This document shows positions 17,151 to 24,539 of a stretch of DNA of 64,000 nt, piece by piece (the stretch's first letter is position 1; every line of letters starts with the position of its first letter). A program made the translations under genes and the position numbers. Below the pieces are notes generated by a model. The model had not been told where the DNA came from and made no database searches. It saw only the letters and a list, made by a program, of their open reading frames with translations. The DNA lies in NCBI GenBank assembly GCA_036567785.1, contig DATCTV010000034.1, forward strand, positions 328,565-392,564, read 5' to 3'. The stretch comes from Desulfomonilia bacterium (GTDB taxonomy: Bacteria > Desulfobacterota > Desulfomonilia > UBA1062).

Positions 17151-17792
17151 TCAACTTGACGGCAGAAATGGTGCGAGTGCGTCTTCAGTCAGGCGCTTCA
17201 CGACCGGCAGGGGATCGCTCTCGTACTCGTGCATGCCGCGGCTGTTGTACAGCGAGACCACTCCGTGCAGGTTTGTCCACAGCTTCAGGATGAGATAGCC
17301 TGCATCACCGCGGGGGAATCCCTCGTTCGCCTTTGATATCTCCTTCAATACCTTGCCAGTTATGTCGGCCAGGCGGAAGGCGGTCTCTTTTTCGGCACGG
17401 GCCGTAGGCTCCATCGCGGTGTTGATGTAGTCGTTATATTTGGGAACGGCCCAGTTAAACATTATGTTGTAGTAGTTTGCGTTCTTTATCCCGAAATCCA
17501 CGTATTCCCTGCACATGGCCCTGAGCTTCTCGACCGGGTCCGTCAGATTTTCTATGGCGGCCTCCATTTTTGCATTGAGGATATCGAACCCCCTTGTGAG
17601 CACCATGAGGTATATCTCCTCCTTGCAGGAGAAGTAGTTATAGAGTGTTTTTGCGGCGAAGCCGAATTTACCGGCAAGGCTGCGCATGGTCAGGTTGTCG
17701 TAGCCGCCTTCTGCTATTATCTCAAGCGCATAGTCGAGAATGCATCCGCGAATCTCGGCAACCTTTTCCGCTGGACGCGCTGATTTCGGCAT
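17151..17792 (-). CDS. TetR-family transcriptional regulator (module 2)
   Basis: A 213-aa TetR protein with the HTH segment DNLTMRSLAGKFGFAAKTLYNYFSCKEEIYLMV. Its ligand domain closely parallels the regulator at 11569-12198 (FGIKNANYYNIMF, PKYNDYINTAMEP, LHGVVSLYNSRG). GGGAGG precedes the ATG. It lies 45 bp upstream of the glycyl radical enzyme gene in the same direction, so it is likely the repressor of that operon and of itself. Inverted repeats upstream at 17831-17845 and 17862-17879 are candidate operators. Confidence 0.88.
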   Translation of the reverse strand: MPKSARPAEKVAEIRGCILDYALEIIAEGGYDNLTMRSLAGKFGFAAKTLYNYFSCKEEIYLMVLTRGFDILNAKMEAAIENLTDPVEKLRAMCREYVDFGIKNANYYNIMFNWAVPKYNDYINTAMEPTARAEKETAFRLADITGKVLKEISKANEGFPRGDAGYLILKLWTNLHGVVSLYNSRGMHEYESDPLPVVKRLTEDALAPFLPSS

Positions 17793-17830
17793 GTAAAACC
17801 TCCCTGCTCAGGGATTACGTAACATCAACA

Positions 17831-17845
17831 TAGTTACAGTAACTA
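17831..17845. promoter_or_regulatory. Inverted repeat upstream of TetR module 2 (candidate operator)
   Basis: TAGTTACAGTAACTA is a perfect 7+1+7 inverted repeat. On the minus strand TTGACT (17859-17864) is 17 bp from TACTGT (17836-17841), so the repeat would overlap a weak -10 box. A second near-palindrome, ATTACGTAAC, lies at 17814-17823. Confidence 0.45.
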
Positions 17846-17861
17846 AGTTACCATTATAAGT

Positions 17862-17879
17862 CAAGACATATTTGTCTTG
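17862..17879. repeat. Second inverted repeat upstream of TetR module 2
   Basis: CAAGACA and TGTCTTG form 7-bp arms separated by 4 bases. The repeat lies between the TetR gene and the plus-strand GNAT gene, and could be a regulator site or a short RNA hairpin. Confidence 0.3.
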
Positions 17880-17956
17880 TTAAGATTAATCACAAATTCA
17901 TAATGCCTTATGGAAATAGTATTGACTGTATATGTTTTAGAAGTAAGCATGTTGAT

Positions 17957-18442
17957 ATGAAAACATATGAAAAGAAAACCGGGTTCTCAAAATCCCTGGA
18001 AATTAAGATACGCGAAATGTGTATCGATGACGTTGCGGACGTGTTTCATCTGGGTGAAGAGCTGTTCACATTCAGTACTTTCCCAAATATGTTCCGCACA
18101 TGGGACGAGTTCGAAGTGATCGATTTTTTTTCATCCGAATCCGAATTCTGTCTCGTGGCAACCCGCAAAGGAAAAATTGTTGGGTTTCTTCTGTCAACAA
18201 TAATTGAAAAAAGGTCACGCAAATACGGCTATCTGGTCTGGTTTGGAGTTGACGGGTCGGTGCGCAGAAAAGGCGTGGCGTCGAAACTCTTCGACAGAAT
18301 GAAACGCATCATGAAAAAGAGCGGTGTGAACATGATTATAATCGACACGCAGGCGGACAATGTCGAGGCCCTTGAATTCTTCAGGAAAAAGGGATTCTCC
18401 TCACCGCAGGCCCATGTTTATCTTTCATTGAATATTGATTGA
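17957..18442 (+). CDS. GNAT-family N-acetyltransferase
   Basis: A 161-aa acetyltransferase of the GNAT fold. IREMCIDDVADVFHLGEELF forms the first strand and helix. FCLVATRKGKIVGFLLSTI is the beta2-beta4 core. VDGSVRRKGVASKLFDRM is motif A, with the acetyl-CoA pyrophosphate loop (R-R-x-G-V-A), and ALEFFRKKGF is motif B. The substrate cannot be read from sequence. No clear ribosome site is seen. The inner ATG 17957 is preferred over ATG 17903 because the first 18 residues of the longer reading look non-coding. Confidence 0.8.
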   Translation: MKTYEKKTGFSKSLEIKIREMCIDDVADVFHLGEELFTFSTFPNMFRTWDEFEVIDFFSSESEFCLVATRKGKIVGFLLSTIIEKRSRKYGYLVWFGVDGSVRRKGVASKLFDRMKRIMKKSGVNMIIIDTQADNVEALEFFRKKGFSSPQAHVYLSLNID

Positions 18443-18465
18443 ATAAAGCCGGGGTTTAACCGCGA

Positions 18466-19062
18466 TTACCCGTTCATCCCCTTGAATATGAGACTGAAAA
18501 ACTGATCTGCGATATGTTCGATACCGGGCAGCCGCTTTCTTTTGTGGTTAAGGACAAAGTAATAATAAACGACCCTCAAAAGCGCGCCGATTATCATGTT
18601 GGCTATGATTTCGGTATCCAGGTCTTTGTTGACGAAGCCGGCATCCACACCCTTCTGAAGGTCTTCGACGACATACCTGACCATCTTGCGTTCGAAGATG
18701 TCGACAAATGAGACGTGCAGTTCGTTCACGCTTGGGCCGATCTTCAGGTAGAGGTTGCAGAGGTCTTCATGCTCCTTGAAGAACTTGAGGCTGCGGGCAA
18801 CAAGGGCCTTGTAGTATCCAAGAATATCTTTTTGCGCGAGTTCGGATAATGGAACCTGGGCCGCCTGCTCCCACTCATCGAGAAATTTTACAAGGATGGA
18901 AATGAAGAGTTCCTCCTTGTTCTTGAAATAAAGGTAGAAGGTTCCTTTGCCTATCCGGGCTTCTTTCAGGATGGTTTCAACATGGGTATTGTAATAGCCG
19001 TTTTTTGCGAACAGTTTTGTGGCGCATGTAATGATCTGGTTTTTTCGTAATTCAGCCTTCAT
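18466..19062 (-). CDS. TetR-family transcriptional regulator (module 3)
   Basis: A 198-aa TetR protein. The HTH reads THVETILKEARIGKGTFYLYFKNKEELF, and the ligand domain includes YLKIGPSVNELHVSFVDIFERK. It belongs to a different TetR subgroup from the two at 11569 and 17151. ATG 19062 has AAGG 3 nt upstream; ATG 19107 is a longer alternative without a ribosome site. It diverges from the ferredoxin/GMC operon across an 18-bp perfect palindrome, a textbook arrangement for a local autorepressor. Confidence 0.88.
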   Translation of the reverse strand: MKAELRKNQIITCATKLFAKNGYYNTHVETILKEARIGKGTFYLYFKNKEELFISILVKFLDEWEQAAQVPLSELAQKDILGYYKALVARSLKFFKEHEDLCNLYLKIGPSVNELHVSFVDIFERKMVRYVVEDLQKGVDAGFVNKDLDTEIIANMIIGALLRVVYYYFVLNHKRKRLPGIEHIADQFFSLIFKGMNG

Positions 19063-19146
19063 CGACCTTGTTCCGCCATTTAAAGCCCCTTGTCCAATGT
19101 AAGCCATGATTTGCTTGACTTCGACTTTTATCAGCGTATAAATTAA

Positions 19147-19174
19147 ATTATACAGACCTGACGCGTCAGGTCAA
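19147..19174 (-). promoter_or_regulatory. Predicted promoter of TetR module 3 gene
   Basis: On the minus strand TTGACC (19169-19174) and TATAAT (19147-19152) are 16 bp apart. The palindromic operator lies between the two boxes and overlaps part of the -35. Confidence 0.65.
19155..19172. promoter_or_regulatory. 18-bp perfect palindromic operator of TetR module 3
   Basis: GACCTGACGCGTCAGGTC is a perfect palindrome midway between the divergent TetR gene and the Fe-S/GMC operon. It overlaps the predicted promoters of both directions. Confidence 0.75.
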
Positions 19175-19186
19175 TTAATTTATAAT
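19158..19186 (+). promoter_or_regulatory. Predicted promoter of the Fe-S/GMC operon
   Basis: On the plus strand CTGACG (19158-19163) and TATAAT (19181-19186) are 17 bp apart. The -35 box lies inside the palindromic operator, so repressor binding would block both directions. Confidence 0.55.
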
Positions 19187-19224
19187 ATCTATTTGATAAT
19201 TTCAAAATGGGATGGAGGGTACAT

Positions 19225-20136
19225 GTGAAAGAATCCACAAAAATCATGATGAAAAATCACGGATGGCGGTTTGACAGGTTTATCCATAACTATATCTATT
19301 TCGTATTCTACCGCCCTTATGTGATATTTGTCCTATGGCTGTTTCGTGTCCTTTCCTGGAGTCTGTCATGGTTCAAGCCATTCAACAGCATACTGTCCAT
19401 GGCTTTTGCAAGGTATCATGCAAAGTTTTTGAGCATGAATGATGCCACAAAGATATTCACTCTCAACGAAGATGTTGTTGCCACTTCTGAAGAAAACAAG
19501 CGCATTGTTCCCTATGACTATGCCTACAAGATTGTCCTTAAAGATGCCGACTGCGTAGCAGTCATGGATTGCCCGTGCATCGTGGCAAAGAAAGGCCGGG
19601 ATAATCTTGGCGACTGCGGCCCTATAAACCGGTGTTTTGCTGTAGGAAGGAATCTGGCCACCTTCTGGGTTGACCACTGTCAGAAGTACAATGCACACTT
19701 TATTTCCCAGGCGGAGGCCATCGGTCTCATAAAAGATTTTCGTAAACGAGGACATATTACGCAGGCCTTTTTCAAGGTGGCCACAGGCGGACGCACGGGC
19801 ATTTTCTGCAACTGCTGTCCCGAGTGTTGCGTGAGTCTTGAGGCAACCAAACTGGCGAAAAAATTTAACTCCAGCCTTTCCATGGCCGCACAATCAGGAT
19901 ACTCGGTCGAGCATGACAGCAAAAAATGCAGGAATTGCGGAACATGCGCCAAAATATGTCATTTCAGCGCAATCGATTTCAGGGACGGTCATCGCGGGTT
20001 TTACAGCAGATGGAATTGCATGGGGTGCGGCCTATGCACTGAACATTGTCCGACCGGAGCACTGAAGCTCTATGTGGATAGCGACAAGCCGGTGCCGCTC
20101 GATATCGACCTGGTCAAGGAACAGTATGCCGATTAG
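19225..20136 (+). CDS. Membrane-associated protein with C-terminal 2[4Fe-4S] ferredoxin domain
   Basis: A 303-aa protein. A hydrophobic N-terminal segment (YIYFVFYRPYVIFVLWLF) probably anchors it to the membrane. The middle carries clustered cysteines (DCVAVMDCPCIVAKKG, DCGPINRC, then CNCCPECC). The C-terminus has two ferredoxin motifs, CRNCGTCAKIC and CMGCGLCTEHCP. It likely shuttles electrons between a membrane carrier and the GMC-type flavoprotein encoded next. The GTG at 19225 is chosen because GGAGGG lies 6 nt upstream; the in-frame ATG at 19207 has no ribosome site. Similar domain orders occur in uncharacterised 4Fe-4S proteins of anaerobes. Confidence 0.8.
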   Translation: MKESTKIMMKNHGWRFDRFIHNYIYFVFYRPYVIFVLWLFRVLSWSLSWFKPFNSILSMAFARYHAKFLSMNDATKIFTLNEDVVATSEENKRIVPYDYAYKIVLKDADCVAVMDCPCIVAKKGRDNLGDCGPINRCFAVGRNLATFWVDHCQKYNAHFISQAEAIGLIKDFRKRGHITQAFFKVATGGRTGIFCNCCPECCVSLEATKLAKKFNSSLSMAAQSGYSVEHDSKKCRNCGTCAKICHFSAIDFRDGHRGFYSRWNCMGCGLCTEHCPTGALKLYVDSDKPVPLDIDLVKEQYAD

Positions 20137-20203
20137 GAAGCCATCCGGCATGGATGGCTGAACCGAATAAATAGTTGAAACCTTTAAAATGGAGGACATA
20201 TCA

Positions 20204-21511
20204 ATGCACAAAGAGTATGACGTTATCGTTGCAGGGTCAGGCCCGGGAGGCGCCACGGTTGCACGCGAGATGAGCAGGCGCAATAAAAAAGTCCTGCTGA
20301 TAGAACGCGGAGGCAACTGGCAGGCGCTTGGAAACACCCTGTCAATCGCCATGATAATGCAATGGGTTCCATTGATCTTCAGCAAACAGGCCAGTGTTGT
20401 TATGGCCGCTTCCAACTATGGAGGGGCCTCTCTGATCTCCTGTGGGGCAGCAGTTGCACCTCCCAGAAAGGTATTTGATAAAGTGGGGATCGATCTTTCC
20501 GCCGAGGCCGCAGAAGCCAAAAACGAGATGTGGATCAACACGCTGCCAGATGTGCTTGTAGGCGGCACAAATATGCGCCTGCTCGAAGCGGCCAACGACC
20601 TGGGATTTAATTGGACAAAGACCGAACGCTTCGTGGACTCAAACCGCTGCGTGCCGGGCTGCGCCGATTGCATGCTCGGCTGTCCGCGCGGGGCGAAGTG
20701 GTCATCCCGCATCTTCGGGGATGATGCCCTCAGGCATGGGGCGGAGCTTCTTCTCAACACCCGCGTCGATAACATAATCAGGGAGAACGGCAAGGCAGTA
20801 GGCGTTGAAGCCAGCCACTTTGGCCGTAAAGTGAAATATTTCGGCAAAAAGATCATATTGTCCGGCGGTGTGTCCAATGTCGGCATCTTAAGGCGTGCGG
20901 GCATCAGCGAAGCAGGCAGGAGCTTTGCCGTGGACTGGCTGCAGTTCATCGGCGGTGTAATCCCTGGGATGAATACGGTTCATGATCAGCCTATGGCCGT
21001 GGGCACTATGGAGCATTACGAATCAGACGGAATAATAATACTGCCGGTCTTCCCCAACTGGTCAATGCTGGCTGCCATGCTTTCGCTCAAAGGCCCGCAG
21101 GCCCTGCCATGGATGCGTAATGCCTTCAGATGCAGCGGCATCATGGTAAAAATACAGGATGAACTGAAAGGTGAAATATTCCCTGACAACCTCCTCTATA
21201 CATGCAGCAAGGAACCGTCCGAGCGGGACAAGAAAAGGCTCAGAAAAGGTGCGGACATAGTCCGCAAGGTTCTGGTTAAGGCCGGAGCTCCAGAAGATTC
21301 AATCATGGAACTGAAACCTTCCGGCGCCCACCCTTCGGCGGCATGCCGCATCGGCGAGGTAGTTGATACCAACCTCATGACCCGGATAGATAATCTCTAT
21401 TGCTGCGATGCGAGCGTCGTTCCCGAATCGCTGGGCCTGCCTGTGGTCTGGACTGCAGTATCACTGGGTAAAAGGCTTGCAAAGCATCTTGATCAGCAGC
21501 TGAATATTTAA
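20204..21511 (+). CDS. GMC-like FAD-dependent oxidoreductase
   Basis: A 435-aa flavoprotein. The N-terminal FAD motif is DVIVAGSGPGGATVAREM, followed by IERGG. The cysteine-rich loop RCVPGCADCMLGCPRGAK is common in long-chain alcohol and sterol-type GMC oxidoreductases. The C-terminus has GAHPSAACRIG and LYCCDASVVPESLGLP, matching the GMC_oxred_C pattern HPxGTCRMG...VxDASxxP. The family oxidises or reduces alcohols, sterols and sugars. GGAGG before ATG 20204 sets the start. It lies 67 bp downstream of the ferredoxin-like gene; the pair probably forms one redox system acting on a hydrophobic alcohol or ketone (inference). Confidence 0.82.
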   Translation: MHKEYDVIVAGSGPGGATVAREMSRRNKKVLLIERGGNWQALGNTLSIAMIMQWVPLIFSKQASVVMAASNYGGASLISCGAAVAPPRKVFDKVGIDLSAEAAEAKNEMWINTLPDVLVGGTNMRLLEAANDLGFNWTKTERFVDSNRCVPGCADCMLGCPRGAKWSSRIFGDDALRHGAELLLNTRVDNIIRENGKAVGVEASHFGRKVKYFGKKIILSGGVSNVGILRRAGISEAGRSFAVDWLQFIGGVIPGMNTVHDQPMAVGTMEHYESDGIIILPVFPNWSMLAAMLSLKGPQALPWMRNAFRCSGIMVKIQDELKGEIFPDNLLYTCSKEPSERDKKRLRKGADIVRKVLVKAGAPEDSIMELKPSGAHPSAACRIGEVVDTNLMTRIDNLYCCDASVVPESLGLPVVWTAVSLGKRLAKHLDQQLNI

Positions 21512-21524
21512 TTTAACGACTACG

Positions 21525-21552
21525 GGGATGAATATGAATATATGTTCATCCC
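21525..21552 (+). terminator. Hairpin after the GMC gene, possible weak terminator
   Basis: GGGATGAA and TTCATCCC form an 8-bp stem just after the GMC stop, but no U-run follows. A second stem (AGCAGG/CCTGCT) lies at 21562-21581. Confidence 0.35.
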
Positions 21553-21594
21553 TCAACATTTAGCAGGGCATGAGGCCTGCTGAGACTATTTAAA

Positions 21595-21762
21595 ATGAAC
21601 AGCTTCGGGGTCGATTGGATCACCTCATCCGGCCATGTTGCACGGCTCGATAATGACTTGTGCAGAGACTGCAGGGTATGTGGATGTCTGACAGTTCAAG
21701 GCCGATATTCCTGTAAACGGCAAATCAAGTACGAACCGGGAAGCCTGTTTCGTCTCCGGTAA
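21595..21762 (+). CDS. Possible 55-aa cysteine-rich small protein
   Basis: An ATG-to-TAA reading of 55 codons holding CRDCRVCGC and a further cysteine, which could bind a metal. There is no ribosome site upstream and codon use does not settle it. It is listed because nothing else explains this stretch. It may be chance or a relic. Confidence 0.2.
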   Translation: MNSFGVDWITSSGHVARLDNDLCRDCRVCGCLTVQGRYSCKRQIKYEPGSLFRLR

Positions 21763-21883
21763 ATTCACATTACAGTGACCCGGCGGGGCGCGCAGCCTTA
21801 TTCTCGATGAACGAACATTGACACGGCACAATGAGCATATGAATGCCTGAACATGCACATAACAAAGCTTTCCTGAAGCCGCC

Positions 21884-21899
21884 GGCTCCTGCCGGTCAT
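21884..21899. repeat. CCGGC...GCCGG hairpin, copy 2 of the palindrome family
   Basis: GCCGGCTCCTGCCGGT resembles the element at 8667-8688. It lies right after the stop of the gene fragment at 21896-22177 (minus strand), as copy 1 lies after another minus-strand gene. Confidence 0.4.
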
Positions 21900-22177
21900 G
21901 GAACATCAACCTCGACAAGATTTGATTTCATCAGGTTGCCTGCAAGATCAAGCATCTTGAAATTGTAGAATACCTGTCCCGATGGTATGTTGGTCCTTGC
22001 GAACAGCGGATCGCCGGTAGAAAGCGAAAATTCATTCCCGGTTGTCATGGTTGCCTCCCCTGGCTTTGCCGGATCGTACAGTTCATAAATCGGAGTAATT
22101 ATGTCAGTTGGCAGAAGGATGACCACCTGCTTGCTTGAAAGGTCATCCAGGCTGGAGCTCTCGCAGGCCATGTCCAC
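21896..22177 (-). pseudogene. Fragment of an exported protein, or a 93-aa hypothetical protein
   Basis: The 93-residue reading (MDMACESSSLDDLSSKQVVI... to KSNLVEVDVP) has protein-like composition and resembles the C-terminal beta-rich end of a secreted protein. There is no signal peptide and no ribosome site. The frame extends upstream only a few codons to a TGA. It is most simply a 3' remnant, but an intact small gene is not excluded. No family recognised. Confidence 0.35.
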
Positions 22178-22203
22178 TTCCCCGTAGTTAAGGAGTCAAG
22201 GAC

Positions 22204-22383
22204 TTGAAATCTGATTTAGCTTCAATTGTTTATCGGCATTCCCAGAAACAAAATTTATTATTTGCATGTAGCGGTACGGTTAAAGATGACATTATCGAGA
22301 TTCAGGGCGTTCGTCGTCAGCTGATTATCAAAGAAGTATTACTTTCTGACCTAAAGCCGGAATCGCGGGAGGCTGAGAGATAA
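22204..22383 (+). CDS. 59-aa hypothetical protein with TTG start
   Basis: A reading of 59 codons begins at TTG 22204, 8 nt after a perfect AAGGAG. The product starts KSDLASIVYRHSQKQNLL and continues with FACSGTVKDDIIEIQGVRRQ, a plausible small soluble fold. No family is recognised. The upstream in-frame stop TAA is at 22189, so it cannot start much earlier. The strong ribosome site is the main support. A 20-bp palindrome follows 17 bp after the stop. Confidence 0.4.
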   Translation: MKSDLASIVYRHSQKQNLLFACSGTVKDDIIEIQGVRRQLIIKEVLLSDLKPESREAER

Positions 22384-22400
22384 TATCTCTGAATGACCGG

Positions 22401-22420
22401 GAACCGGCACGTGCCGGTTC
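22401..22420. repeat. 20-bp perfect palindrome
   Basis: GAACCGGCACGTGCCGGTTC is a perfect palindrome. It lies between the 59-aa ORF and the LinD-like gene. No U-run follows, so it is a better operator or transcript-end hairpin candidate than a classical terminator. It shares its CCGGC/GCCGG core with the elements at 8667 and 21884. Confidence 0.55.
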
Positions 22421-22564
22421 ATTTGAAGGCGGCAGGGATCATTCTGCTGTGTTTTTCCCGGCTGAAATATGATAATCTTACCCTTCAGATGAATCTTACC
22501 TGAATTATGATTTTTTAATTCACCGGCGGATTCGTCCGGCTGCCGGATAGCGGGGGATAAAGTT

Positions 22565-24487
22565 ATGGATAAAAGTAAGGGTTTTGCTGTCGTACTCCTG
22601 ATCTTTTTTGCGGTTTCTCTCGTCTTCATTGCAGGCTGCAAAACGTTAAGGGCCCCTGTGCTGGATGAGCTTTCAATCAAAGGCGTCAGTTCCAGGACAA
22701 TAACGCTCGATGCGCCTAAACTTATTGATGCCGGCAAACCAGAGGCGTCATTGAACGCATACATAGGTTTAACCGGAGAGATCAAATGCGACGGCACGGA
22801 TGTGACATCCGCAATTGAGGGCCCTGTCGATGTGCGCAAGTCCGGATACCAGTTCAAGGGGCTTGTAACCGGAATGAGCTATGACATCATCGTAGTGGCC
22901 GCGAACATCTGCGGCAGTTCGGTGAAGACTGCGGCGGGCATAACTCCGGCTACGCCGCAAGTGGACCCGGCATCGTACCCGGGAATAGACGGCGACGAGA
23001 TGGGGCTTTTCAGGTGGTACCTCAATGTGGCCGACGACCCCATCGATGATTTCAGCAAGATCGAGTCGTTCGATCCTGAACAGGGAGGCCTTTCTTCATA
23101 CAGATACACCCTGGCTTTCATGACATACTTCATGACGATCGAGCAGTACCACAAGCTGCCGGCTTGTCCCGAGATTATCAGGCCAAGGATGGACAGGTTG
23201 ATACAGAAAATGATCGAAAGGCCCGTCTGGTCATACTGGGCTGAAACAAGCAAGGGAGTTCCGCCTCTTGAGCCTCTGCTCAACAAACCCTACCCTGAGG
23301 CACACGATCCCGTGTCGGACAGGAACATCATGTACTCCGGTCACCTGGGGCAAATGATCGCCTCCTACGAGATGCTCTACCGGGATATGAAATGGTCTCG
23401 GCCAGGCTCCATCGTCTTTAAATTCAGCGATGACGAACAGTTCGTGTACGACAACAACTCGCTTCAGAAGGTCATGCACGATCAGATGAAGAACAACTGG
23501 CACAAAAGCATAGCCTGCGAGCCCAATGCCGTTTTTCCCGAATGCAACCAGCACCCGGTGATGTCTTTCATGCTGTACGACAGCGTGCATGGTACGAATT
23601 ACGGCGAGGCCAGGAACGCATTCATGGATTTCTTCCTCCAGGCAAGGATGATAAGCCCCGTCACTCACGAGGCATGCCTCTTCTTCCTCATCAAGCAGAG
23701 GGCGACGGTCTCACAGGAATTTGCTAATTTCGGCAACATTATTTCGCTGGTGAGTGTTCCTGCGGCATGGCTTGGTCTTATAAATGTGAGGACATCAGTG
23801 GCCAACGGCTGGACCGGGACATTCATGCACGCATGGCAGCCGGAGTTCATTGAGAGACATTATCCTTTCCAGAAGGCCAGAAGAATAGTTGAACCCGACG
23901 CGAACACAGCTTATCTCAAGACCGAAATGGTGCTGGACCAGATTGCGACCCCTTTCTTCGCCATGCTTGCGGCCGAGGTGGGAGACCTTTCGACAAGAGA
24001 CAAGCTTATCGCCTGGTGCAAGGACTACTACAAGCCATCCTGGGAAAATGGCATGCTTAAATATCCGGTCTGCGAACCTGTCAACATAATCGATCCGAGG
24101 AAAAACTTCACCCCCACAAGCCAGGCCCTGACAGGGGCGCTTATCGCCTATGCAATGGCGAACAAGAAGGATGGCCAGAGAGATGTCATACAGAAGCCTT
24201 TTACTGACAGGAACTTTACTTCACCCGAAATCACTAAAGTGGACTACCCGAATGTACTTGTAAAGCGCGCCATATACGACTTTGAAAAGGAGGCCCTCAT
24301 CTTGACAACCGAAGGCGGTGCTATGACTCAAGGTTCAACAGTAATAAACATCGAAAGGCTCGACCCGCTTCGTATCTGGGATTTGATCATTGACGGACAG
24401 TATATCAGGAAGCTCTCCGGTGTATCGTCATTGCCCCTGGAGATAGGTCTTGACAGGAAGCATGACATAGTATTGGTGGCCGAATGA
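22565..24487 (+). CDS. Linalool dehydratase/isomerase-like lipoprotein
   Basis: A 640-aa exported lipoprotein (lipobox FIAGC, Cys25). Residues about 30-130 look like an Ig/Fn3-like domain. From about 135 the sequence matches the alpha/alpha-barrel of Castellaniella linalool dehydratase-isomerase (LinD). NIMYSGHLGQM (254-264) matches NIMYKGHLNLM. CEPNAVFPEC (Cys318 to Cys327) matches CEPDNYFVQC, whose cysteines act in LinD. LYDSVHGTNYGEARNAFMDF matches the segment that follows. His260 corresponds to the LinD active-site histidine. The LinD Asp39/Tyr45 region cannot be placed confidently. LinD hydrates beta-myrcene and isomerises geraniol/linalool in the periplasm; the substrate here is unknown. 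Confidence 0.75.
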   Translation: MDKSKGFAVVLLIFFAVSLVFIAGCKTLRAPVLDELSIKGVSSRTITLDAPKLIDAGKPEASLNAYIGLTGEIKCDGTDVTSAIEGPVDVRKSGYQFKGLVTGMSYDIIVVAANICGSSVKTAAGITPATPQVDPASYPGIDGDEMGLFRWYLNVADDPIDDFSKIESFDPEQGGLSSYRYTLAFMTYFMTIEQYHKLPACPEIIRPRMDRLIQKMIERPVWSYWAETSKGVPPLEPLLNKPYPEAHDPVSDRNIMYSGHLGQMIASYEMLYRDMKWSRPGSIVFKFSDDEQFVYDNNSLQKVMHDQMKNNWHKSIACEPNAVFPECNQHPVMSFMLYDSVHGTNYGEARNAFMDFFLQARMISPVTHEACLFFLIKQRATVSQEFANFGNIISLVSVPAAWLGLINVRTSVANGWTGTFMHAWQPEFIERHYPFQKARRIVEPDANTAYLKTEMVLDQIATPFFAMLAAEVGDLSTRDKLIAWCKDYYKPSWENGMLKYPVCEPVNIIDPRKNFTPTSQALTGALIAYAMANKKDGQRDVIQKPFTDRNFTSPEITKVDYPNVLVKRAIYDFEKEALILTTEGGAMTQGSTVINIERLDPLRIWDLIIDGQYIRKLSGVSSLPLEIGLDRKHDIVLVAE

Positions 24488-24539
24488 AACGATCCTCCTT
24501 TGAGGCATAAGAGATGTCTTGTCATAACCTGTCCTTGAC

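Noticed and set aside
21625..21918. 97-codon minus-strand reading in the 21.6-21.9 kb gap
   Set aside because: Composition looks random, there is no ribosome site, and it competes with a plus-strand reading; neither is convincing.
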